From contig VFKI01000023.1 in NCBI GenBank assembly GCA_009885665.1, forward strand, positions 1 through 14,064: a stretch of DNA of 14,064 nt, given 5' to 3'. The notes beneath the pieces were generated by a model. That model was not told the DNA's origin and did no database searches. It was given only the letters and a program-made list of their open reading frames with translations. The position numbers and the translations under genes are program-made. Shown here piece by piece: positions 6,472 through 11,877 of this stretch. The DNA is from Gammaproteobacteria bacterium (lineage in GTDB: Bacteria > Pseudomonadota > Gammaproteobacteria > DSM-16500). Every line of letters starts with the position of its first letter. Position 1 is the first letter of the stretch.

Positions 6472-6500
6472 AAGATAGGGTAGAACCGACATTCCGCACC
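6466..6500 (+). repeat. Chimeric scar: end of repeat B joined to terminal repeat of element A
   Basis: CTACAAAAGATAGGG (6466-6480) is identical to the left end of repeat B copy 1. Five bases later CCGACATTCCGCACC (6486-6500) is identical to 15 of the 16 bases of the left terminal repeat of element A (7047-7062). The sequence beyond 6500 does not continue like element A, and no further B sequence follows. This looks like the remnant of insertion and deletion events rather than a whole element. Confidence 0.6.
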
Positions 6501-6518
6501 ACACGCCTTGCCTCTGTA

Positions 6519-6833
6519 TCAGGCAGCCTTAGATTCCAAATGAACAATTTTCTTTATTCCGGATTTTCTTAACATATCGTTTAAAAATACTTCGACGAAA
6601 GCTTCATATGGATAACCCAGCGCACGGGCAATTTTAATAGCCATCTCCAGACTGATATTGGCCTTATCTTTTTCAATCGCACTCATAAACTGACGGGAGA
6701 CGTGCATACGCTTTGCAAGCTCCGTTTGGGATATTTCATCGCATTCCCGGATATCCCTAACAAACTCTCCAAATGAAGACGTCATCACATCCTTAAGCAG
6801 CTCTCGCGCAGCTGTGGACTTTTTAGTAGTCAT
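6519..6833 (-). CDS. HigA/XRE-family antitoxin of a broken toxin-antitoxin pair
   Basis: Encodes 104 residues with a helix-turn-helix of the HTH_3/XRE type: SQTELAKRM (35-43) as the first helix and VSRQFMSAIE (45-54) as the recognition helix, then MAIKIARALGYPYEAFVEVF. Proteins of this kind pair with RelE/HigB toxins, neutralise them and repress their own promoter. The start overlaps the end of the toxin frame by 11 bases, the usual toxin-first arrangement of higBA-like modules. The frame is intact although the toxin gene upstream is split by an inserted element. The consensus promoter and palindrome at 7269-7313 probably still drive and control it, with about 430 bases of leader. It may also act on other promoters or neutralise toxins encoded elsewhere (inference). 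Confidence 0.85.
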   Translation of the reverse strand: MTTKKSTAARELLKDVMTSSFGEFVRDIRECDEISQTELAKRMHVSRQFMSAIEKDKANISLEMAIKIARALGYPYEAFVEVFLNDMLRKSGIKKIVHLESKAA

Positions 6834-7249
6834 GTGGTGTCACCTCTTCGATAAGTACAAATTCTATTTTCGCATTCACAATCCTATAGATTGCTCTCCA
6901 TTGCCTGTTAAGACGTATAGATCGCTGGCCTTGTCGATGTCCCTTTAATGGCTCATCATGGTATCCGGGTATTTTTCTCACCTCGTTAAGCCCCCTTTCT
7001 TCAACAGCCGCAACCCAGGTAAACAACTTTTTCTTGATGGGCAAAGGCCGACATTCCGCACCTTTGTCTTTTTCGATAACTCTTCGTTAAAAATGTGTTT
7101 TAAATGCTCATTTACTTGAGTGTAAACTGCGCTTTAAAACCCATTTTTGCCTCGATTTATACAAAAAATACTTTGGTGCGGAATGCCGGCAAAGGGATTT
7201 TATGAAAGGATTTCTTTATACGCTCATCAACTTCGACAATCTTGATCAC
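6823..7249 (-). pseudogene. RelE/HigB-like toxin gene disrupted by element A
   Basis: The gene starts with GTG (7249-7247) behind a purine-rich ribosome site (AGAGGGGGG) and encodes IKIVEVDERIKKSFHKIP before running into element A at 7190. As it stands, translation stops at 7157 after 30 codons. Joining 7249-7191 to 7042-6823, that is removing 148 bases (the element and one AAAG copy), gives exactly 93 codons. The result is a 92-residue toxin whose remainder reads IKKKLFTWVAAVEERGLNEV, then RKIPGYHDEPLKG and GQRSIRLNRQWRAIY, typical of the mRNA-cleaving RelE/HigB superfamily. The remaining downstream frame opens only at a TTG (7044) without a good ribosome site and lacks the first 19 codons. 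I judge the toxin inactive. Confidence 0.85.
7047..7190 (+). mobile_element. MITE-like element, family A, complete copy inside the toxin gene
   Basis: A 144-bp element bounded by 16-bp terminal inverted repeats GCCGACATTCCGCACC (7047-7062) and GGTGCGGAATGCCGGC (7175-7190), which match at 15 of 16 positions. AAAG flanks both sides (7043-7046 and 7191-7194) as the target duplication. The repeat of eight bases, GGCAAAGG at 7040-7047 and 7188-7195, makes the exact boundary ambiguous between a 4- and 8-base duplication. The interior has a long imperfect palindrome (about 7089-7103 with 7134-7148) and no coding capacity. Positions 7085-7190 are about 92% identical to 1-106. A transposase acting in trans is presumed; none is in the window. 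Confidence 0.88.
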
Positions 7250-7268
7250 CTTAACCCCCCTCTTTCTA

Positions 7269-7297
7269 TTTATAGAACATGTATCCTTGCTTGTCAA
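7269..7297 (-). promoter_or_regulatory. Strong sigma-70 promoter of the toxin-antitoxin locus
   Basis: On the minus strand the perfect -35 box TTGACA (7297-7292) is followed after exactly 17 bases by TATAAA (7274-7269), a near-perfect -10 box. It lies about 20 bases before the toxin GTG start. It would still transcribe through the inserted element to the antitoxin. The -35 box lies inside a palindrome (7291-7313) that is a likely autoregulatory operator. Confidence 0.75.
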
Positions 7298-7313
7298 TAA
7301 TATTTATTGACAA
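7291..7313. promoter_or_regulatory. Palindromic operator overlapping the toxin-antitoxin -35 box
   Basis: The nine-base arms TTGTCAATA (7291-7299) and TATTGACAA (7305-7313) are perfect inverse complements around a five-base centre. The palindrome covers the -35 hexamer of the promoter at 7269-7297 and starts just after the comF stop codon. Its symmetry and position suit binding by the dimeric helix-turn-helix antitoxin, giving autorepression (inference from the higBA family). Confidence 0.65.
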
Positions 7314-7323
7314 TAACCGCCTA

Positions 7324-8022
7324 TTACCCTTGCCGAGCACAACACCATACATCAATCGGCCCAATGTTATGTCGCGTGAGTAATTCACACAAAACGCGCA
7401 CGGTATTGCCGGTGGTGATGACATCATCTAATACCGCAATAGACCGCCCTTGATAACGCTGGATAAAACGTTCGTCAAGCACAAACGCATCACGCAAATT
7501 AGCGCGCCGTGCGGCGCCTTTAAGATCAGTTTGCGGTCGCGTTGGTTTGCGGCGCTGACAAGATTCCACTAAGATGGGCAAACCGAGATGGCGCGCGAGT
7601 TCAACGGTTTGATTAAAGCCGCGGCTGCGTTGACGGCTAGGGTGTAAAGGCACAGGCAATATCGCACTGGGTAGCGGCGTATTGCGATACCAATCCGTCA
7701 AAATTTTTTCGCGCATGTGTTCGGCGAGTACGCGGGCATGAATAAAGGCATGCTGAAATTTGAGTTGCGTAATTAAATGAACGATCGGCGCACGATAAAA
7801 AAATAAGGCAAAGGTATGCCGAAAGGGCGGTGGTTTTGTTTGGCATGCGCCACACAAAGTATTAGCCGGCGCATGGCGTAATGGATTGGCGCAGCGCGGA
7901 CAGCCGTCATGCCAATGGGGGAGTGCATCCCAGCAGCCCTGGCAAAGGTCTTGCGAGCGGTCTGATCGTTGACCGCACAGAATACAGGTAAAGGGTAATA
8001 ACCAGGATAACAATGAGGGCAT
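7324..8022 (-). CDS. comF: ComF-family phosphoribosyltransferase-like protein
   Basis: Encodes 232 residues. The N-terminus is a double zinc-ribbon-like region with four CxxC pairs (Cys13/16, 27/30, 41/44, 57/60). The C-terminal domain has a type I phosphoribosyltransferase fold with the block ILPVPLHPSRQRSRGFNQ (121-138), typical of ComF, and the PRPP-binding loop VLDDVITTGNT (197-207). ComF proteins are needed for uptake of transforming DNA, probably by acting on the internalised single strand in the cytoplasm. GntX of E. coli is the close relative. The ATG leaves only one base to the divergent bioC-like start, so its promoter must lie within that gene. It reads towards the toxin-antitoxin locus, whose operator begins 10 bases past its stop. 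Confidence 0.9.
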   Translation of the reverse strand: MPSLLSWLLPFTCILCGQRSDRSQDLCQGCWDALPHWHDGCPRCANPLRHAPANTLCGACQTKPPPFRHTFALFFYRAPIVHLITQLKFQHAFIHARVLAEHMREKILTDWYRNTPLPSAILPVPLHPSRQRSRGFNQTVELARHLGLPILVESCQRRKPTRPQTDLKGAARRANLRDAFVLDERFIQRYQGRSIAVLDDVITTGNTVRVLCELLTRHNIGPIDVWCCARQG

Positions 8023-8023
8023 C

Positions 8024-8770
8024 GTGTTGTCTCCACTTGATTATGCAGAAGCCGCAGTAATTGCAGATGCAGCGGCAGAAGGTTTAGATGCGCGTCTCGC
8101 GCCCATCATGCTGCAGCCGCAGACACTGCTGGAAGTCAATTGCCGTAGTGGCAATATGTGGCGCCGCCTTGCTGCGCGCTATAGCCATGCGCGTTTGATA
8201 GCGACGGATGAATCTGCTGAGATGTTGGCACATACGCGTGCGCAATCCATGTCTTTGGCGGAATGGATTGTGGCGCCGCCAACGCAATTGCCCGTCGCCG
8301 AGGCTTCGATTGATTTATGCGTGGCGAATTTAGTCTTACCTTGGTGCCAGCATGAAGCAGCATTACATACTTGGGCGCAGCGGGTGCGGCCGGGTGGCGT
8401 GCTGGCGCTGACGACCTTGGGTTTAGATACGTGTTGCGAATTGTTAGGCTTAGATATACCGCTGCCATTCGCGCGTGAAGACATGCACAATACGGGGGAT
8501 GCATTGGTGGCGGCGGGATTCACTTATCCAGTATTGGATGTGGAATATATTACGTTAACGTATCGAGATCTCGCTAAACTGTATCATGAATTATGTGCAA
8601 CAGCTATGCTGCTGCCGACACGCGAAACGCAGCAGCGTCTCGAAAATTTGACGCAACAAGACGGTGTGTATGCACTCACAATGGAAATTATTTATGCGCA
8701 TGCGTTTCGACGTGAAAATACTACGGGCGAAGTGCGCGTACCATTAAGCGATATTTTGAGAAGAGGTTGA
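8024..8770 (+). CDS. bioC: BioC-like SAM-dependent methyltransferase (malonyl-ACP O-methyltransferase family)
   Basis: Encodes 248 residues from GTG 8024, preceded by GAGGG. No ATG or GTG start exists further upstream before the stop at 7970. The class I methyltransferase fold is recognisable from ATDESAEML (post-motif I), LPVAEASIDLCVANLVLPWC (motif II region) and RVRPGGVLALTTLGLDT. The C-terminal part MHNTGDALVAAGFTYPVLDVEYITLTYRDLAKLYHEL is characteristic of BioC and its relatives. BioC methylates malonyl-ACP to start pimelate synthesis for biotin. The glycine-rich SAM motif is degenerate: LLEVNCRSG where VLDLGCGTG is usual. The N-terminus is also shorter than typical. Either it is an active divergent enzyme or a related methyltransferase of other function. 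Its stop is followed at once by the GlcNAc kinase gene, so they are likely co-transcribed. Confidence 0.7.
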   Translation: MLSPLDYAEAAVIADAAAEGLDARLAPIMLQPQTLLEVNCRSGNMWRRLAARYSHARLIATDESAEMLAHTRAQSMSLAEWIVAPPTQLPVAEASIDLCVANLVLPWCQHEAALHTWAQRVRPGGVLALTTLGLDTCCELLGLDIPLPFAREDMHNTGDALVAAGFTYPVLDVEYITLTYRDLAKLYHELCATAMLLPTRETQQRLENLTQQDGVYALTMEIIYAHAFRRENTTGEVRVPLSDILRRG

Positions 8771-8772
8771 GG

Positions 8773-9678
8773 GTGCAAGATATATATATAGGCGTAGATG
8801 GGGGTGCAACGCGTTTAACATTACGCATGGAAAATGCCGCGGGTGAATTATTAGGCAGTGGCAGGGGTGGCTCTGCCAATATCCGCTTGTCAGTCGATGC
8901 GACCTGGCATGCGCTTCGCACAGCATTACAAACGGCACTTGATGCGGCGGGATTGCGACTGGAGGATAAAAACCTGCGTTTTCATATGGGGCTAGGCTTG
9001 GCCGGCTGTGAAGTCAAGGAAGCCGTGACTGCATTTTTAGCCTATACGCATGATTTCGCCAGTTTACGTTTGATTACCGATGCACATGCGGCGTGTTTGG
9101 GCGCGCATGCGGGCGCAGAAGGCGCCATTATTATTGCGGGTACAGGCTCACTGGGTTTTCAGGTGCAAAAAGGTAAAACCCTTCAAGTAGGGGGTTGGGG
9201 TTTTCCGCAAGATGATGATGGCAGTGGTGCGTGGTTGGGATTACAGGCTGCACGCCTGACATTCCATTGGTTAGATGGGCGTGCAAATGCATCCCGCTTG
9301 GTTGAAAGTGTATTTGATTTTTTTAATGCCGACGTTGAGAAATTTGCAACTTGGGCAAATCGTGCAAATTCCAGTGAATTTGCGCGTCTTGCGCCATTGG
9401 TGATAAGACAAGCGGAAGACAATCAATCTGACGCGGTGCAATTAATGCAGCAAGCGGCGGCGGCAATTGATTTATTAGGTGTAGTATTACATAAACACCA
9501 ATTAGCAGAAGGCTATGTTTTACCCTGCAGTTTGGCGGGCGGCATCGCTGAATTTTTATTGCCATGGTTGAGTGAAGATTTACGTGCGCGTTTAGTGCCC
9601 GCAAAAGCGGATGCGTGTGCGGGTGCCTTATGGTTGATTCGTCAACATGTTGCGTTGGAGCGAAATAAAGCATGGTAA
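8773..9678 (+). CDS. BadF/BadG-family N-acetylglucosamine (glucosamine) kinase
   Basis: Encodes 301 residues from GTG 8773, chosen because AGAGG (8762-8766) lies six bases upstream. A TTG six bases earlier is possible but too close to that site. The ASKHA fold is shown by IGVDGGATRLTLRM (phosphate 1 motif, 6-19), TDAHAACLGAH (102-112), IIIAGTGSLGFQ (119-130) and GWGFPQDDDGSGAWLGLQAA (141-160). This family includes the bacterial GlcNAc kinases used in non-PTS chitin or GlcNAc pathways. The two genes that follow are the deaminase and deacetylase of the same pathway, supporting phosphorylation of GlcNAc to GlcNAc-6-phosphate in the cytoplasm. The TAA stop overlaps the next ATG within ATGGTAA. 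Glucosamine could also be a substrate. Confidence 0.85.
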   Translation: MQDIYIGVDGGATRLTLRMENAAGELLGSGRGGSANIRLSVDATWHALRTALQTALDAAGLRLEDKNLRFHMGLGLAGCEVKEAVTAFLAYTHDFASLRLITDAHAACLGAHAGAEGAIIIAGTGSLGFQVQKGKTLQVGGWGFPQDDDGSGAWLGLQAARLTFHWLDGRANASRLVESVFDFFNADVEKFATWANRANSSEFARLAPLVIRQAEDNQSDAVQLMQQAAAAIDLLGVVLHKHQLAEGYVLPCSLAGGIAEFLLPWLSEDLRARLVPAKADACAGALWLIRQHVALERNKAW

Positions 9679-10721
9679 ACCTGACAAATGAAACAATGAT
9701 GGAACAAGAAGCGCGTGCTTCAGCAAGCGTGATCGCGGCACAATTTTCCGCTAATCAAAAAATTTGGGCTGATATTGTGGCGCGTATTAAATTACAACCG
9801 CCGCCGTTTGCGATGACGATTGCACGCGGTAGCTCAGATCATGCGGCGACTTTTGCTAAGTATGTATTGGAAATGCGTGCTGGCTGGGTAACAGCAACAG
9901 CCGCGCCTTCAGTGATCACCTTATACGAAGCAAAATTACATGTAAAAAATGCTTTTGTTTTGGGTTTATCACAATCGGGCGCAAGCCCAGATTTGGTGAG
10001 TGTCATGCAAGCGGCGCGTGCGGGTGGCGCGTTGACGGTTGCGTTGGTGAATGAAGTGAATTCACCGTTGGCAGCGGCAGCAGAATATGTTGTGCCCTTG
10101 CATGCGGGTGCTGAAAAAGCGGTGGCGGCAACAAAAAGTTATTTAGCAACGTTAGCGGCATTGCTTCAATTCACTGCAATTTTACAGCAAGATACTATTT
10201 TACATCGCGCATTGCATGCACTGCCGGAGAGTTTAGTGGCGGCTGCGGCGTGTGATTGGTCGGCCGCAGTGACTACGTATTTACCTGCACACAATACCTT
10301 GGTGATTGGTCGCGGTGCCAGTTATCCTATCGCACAGGAAGCGGCCTTAAAATATAAGGAAACAGCAAGAATTCACGCAGAAGCTTTTAGTGGCGCAGAA
10401 TTATTGCATGGACCTTTTGCCTTAATTGAAAAAGCATTTCCGATACTGCTGTTTGCGCAACAAGATGCCGCTTTAGCGTCTATGTTAACAATGGCGCAGC
10501 GTTTAGAAGCATTGGATGCACGGGTGATGCTGGCAACAACGGCGACGGATGTTGCGCTAACCTCGGCAGTGAAATTACCGCTCCCCCCTAGCATACATCC
10601 ATTGTGTGATTCGCTGATGATGATTCAAGCATTTTATATCATGATGGCGCGTTTAGCGGGGGCGCGTGGTTTAGATCCCGATGCGCCGGTGAATTTATCC
10701 AAGGTAACGCAGACATGGTAA
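9672..10721 (+). CDS. SIS-domain glucosamine-6-phosphate deaminase (NagB-II type)
   Basis: Encodes 349 residues with two sugar-isomerase (SIS) domains. The first has ARGSSDHAATFAKYVLE (51-67), GLSQSGASPDLV (98-109) and EKAVAATKSYLATLAALL (148-165). The second has VIGRGASYPIAQEAALKYKE (211-230) and EAFSGAELLHGPFAL (237-251). This layout is GlmS without its N-terminal glutaminase domain, as in the alternative deaminase NagB-II, which converts glucosamine-6-phosphate to fructose-6-phosphate and ammonia. Placement between a GlcNAc kinase and nagA favours this over GlmS. The ATG 9672 overlaps the upstream stop, with GGAG 11 bases before it. A later start at 9696 or 9699 is possible. It ends in ATGGTAA, overlapping nagA in the same way. 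Confidence 0.87.
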   Translation: MVNLTNETMMEQEARASASVIAAQFSANQKIWADIVARIKLQPPPFAMTIARGSSDHAATFAKYVLEMRAGWVTATAAPSVITLYEAKLHVKNAFVLGLSQSGASPDLVSVMQAARAGGALTVALVNEVNSPLAAAAEYVVPLHAGAEKAVAATKSYLATLAALLQFTAILQQDTILHRALHALPESLVAAAACDWSAAVTTYLPAHNTLVIGRGASYPIAQEAALKYKETARIHAEAFSGAELLHGPFALIEKAFPILLFAQQDAALASMLTMAQRLEALDARVMLATTATDVALTSAVKLPLPPSIHPLCDSLMMIQAFYIMMARLAGARGLDPDAPVNLSKVTQTW

Positions 10722-11875
10722 GTATCATGGTTGCCGGTGCAAAAATATATACGCCGAATGGCATAATCGATAAGGGCGTATTGGCCACACAGGGTGCGCG
10801 CATTGCGGCAATCGTGTTAAAAAAAACGCGTGTTAACAGTGTAAATTATTTTGAATTTCCCGCCAATTATCATGTTATTCCGGGTTTTATTGATTTACAC
10901 GTTCATGGCAGTCATGGATCTGATGTGATGGATGCGACACCGGCGGCGTTAATTAAAATTTCACACGCATTGGCGGCGATGGGGACGACGGGTTTTTTGG
11001 CTACGACCATGACGGCGTCAGCGAGTGAAATAAATGCTGCGTTGCATAATGTTGCTGCCTGTATGCAACAATCCAATTTACCGGGTGCGCAGTGTTTAGG
11101 TGTTCATCTCGAAGGTCCGTTTATTTCAGCGAATAAAGCAGGTGCGCAAGCCGCGGCACATATTCAAGCGCCAAATATTGATGTATTTAAGCAATGGCAG
11201 CAAGCGTCCGGCCACGCCGTGCGCCTGGTGACACTCGCGCCTGAAATCCCCGATGCAACCGCATTGATTGCTTATTTGGTTTCAGAAAATATAATTGCCT
11301 CGATGGGACATACCGATGCAACTTTTGCGCAAGCAGAAGCCGCCATTCACGCCGGTTGCCATTATATGACACATTTATTTAATGCCTGTCGTGCGATGCA
11401 TCATCGCGAACCGGGTGTTGTCACCGCGGCATTATTAGCCGATCAAGTGGTCGCAGAATTGATTGTCGATGGTGTGCACTTGCATCCGGCCATTATCAAA
11501 CTTGCATTACGCTTAAAAAAACCAGAAAAATTAGTGTTGGTCAGTGATGCGATGCGCGCAACGTGTTTGGGGGATGGTCAGTTTGATTTGGGTGGCCAAG
11601 CGGTTAGCGTGGAAAAAGGGGTGGCGCGTTTGGCGGATGGTGCGCTCGCTGGCAGTACGTTGACGATGCCGCAAGCGGTGCGCAATATGCTGAATTATAC
11701 CGATTGCACGCTGCAACAGATTATTCAATTTGCCTGTACCAATCCAGCGAATGTGTTGGGATTGCCGCAGAAAGGAAAATTGGCAGTCGGTATGGATGCC
11801 GATTTTGTTGTGTTGGATGATAAATTTGATGTGGTGATGACGGTAAGGGGTGGAGAGGTGGTTTATGCTGCATAG
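10715..11875 (+). CDS. nagA: N-acetylglucosamine-6-phosphate deacetylase
   Basis: Encodes 386 residues of the amidohydrolase superfamily (TIM barrel with a small beta-sandwich made from both ends). It removes acetate from GlcNAc-6-phosphate to give glucosamine-6-phosphate, the substrate of the upstream deaminase. Visible catalytic and metal residues are the HxH of PGFIDLHVHG (His62, His64), Glu133 in HLEGPFIS, His199 in GHTDA, His220 in THLFNA, the DGVHLH block (252-257) and the catalytic Asp278 in VSDAM. The C-terminal GLPQKGKLAVGMDADFVVLD is typical. Length is normal. The start overlaps the deaminase stop, so the three genes form one tightly coupled unit. It ends two bases from the spoT stop on the other strand, leaving no room for a dedicated terminator. 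Confidence 0.95.
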   Translation: MVSIMVAGAKIYTPNGIIDKGVLATQGARIAAIVLKKTRVNSVNYFEFPANYHVIPGFIDLHVHGSHGSDVMDATPAALIKISHALAAMGTTGFLATTMTASASEINAALHNVAACMQQSNLPGAQCLGVHLEGPFISANKAGAQAAAHIQAPNIDVFKQWQQASGHAVRLVTLAPEIPDATALIAYLVSENIIASMGHTDATFAQAEAAIHAGCHYMTHLFNACRAMHHREPGVVTAALLADQVVAELIVDGVHLHPAIIKLALRLKKPEKLVLVSDAMRATCLGDGQFDLGGQAVSVEKGVARLADGALAGSTLTMPQAVRNMLNYTDCTLQQIIQFACTNPANVLGLPQKGKLAVGMDADFVVLDDKFDVVMTVRGGEVVYAA

Positions 11876-11877
11876 CC

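Noticed and set aside
6823..7044. A complete 73-residue toxin starting at TTG 7044
   Set aside because: The TTG lies at the element junction without a good ribosome site, and the missing N-terminus is found intact on the other side of the element behind a real promoter.
6486..7190. Toxin-antitoxin genes as cargo of a composite transposon bounded by inverted A ends
   Set aside because: The right end belongs to a complete 144-bp element with its own AAAG duplication inside the toxin frame. The left end at 6486 is solitary, and no matching duplication surrounds the whole segment.
9672..10721. Glucosamine-fructose-6-phosphate aminotransferase (GlmS)
   Set aside because: There is no N-terminal glutaminase domain, and the neighbours are GlcNAc catabolic genes.
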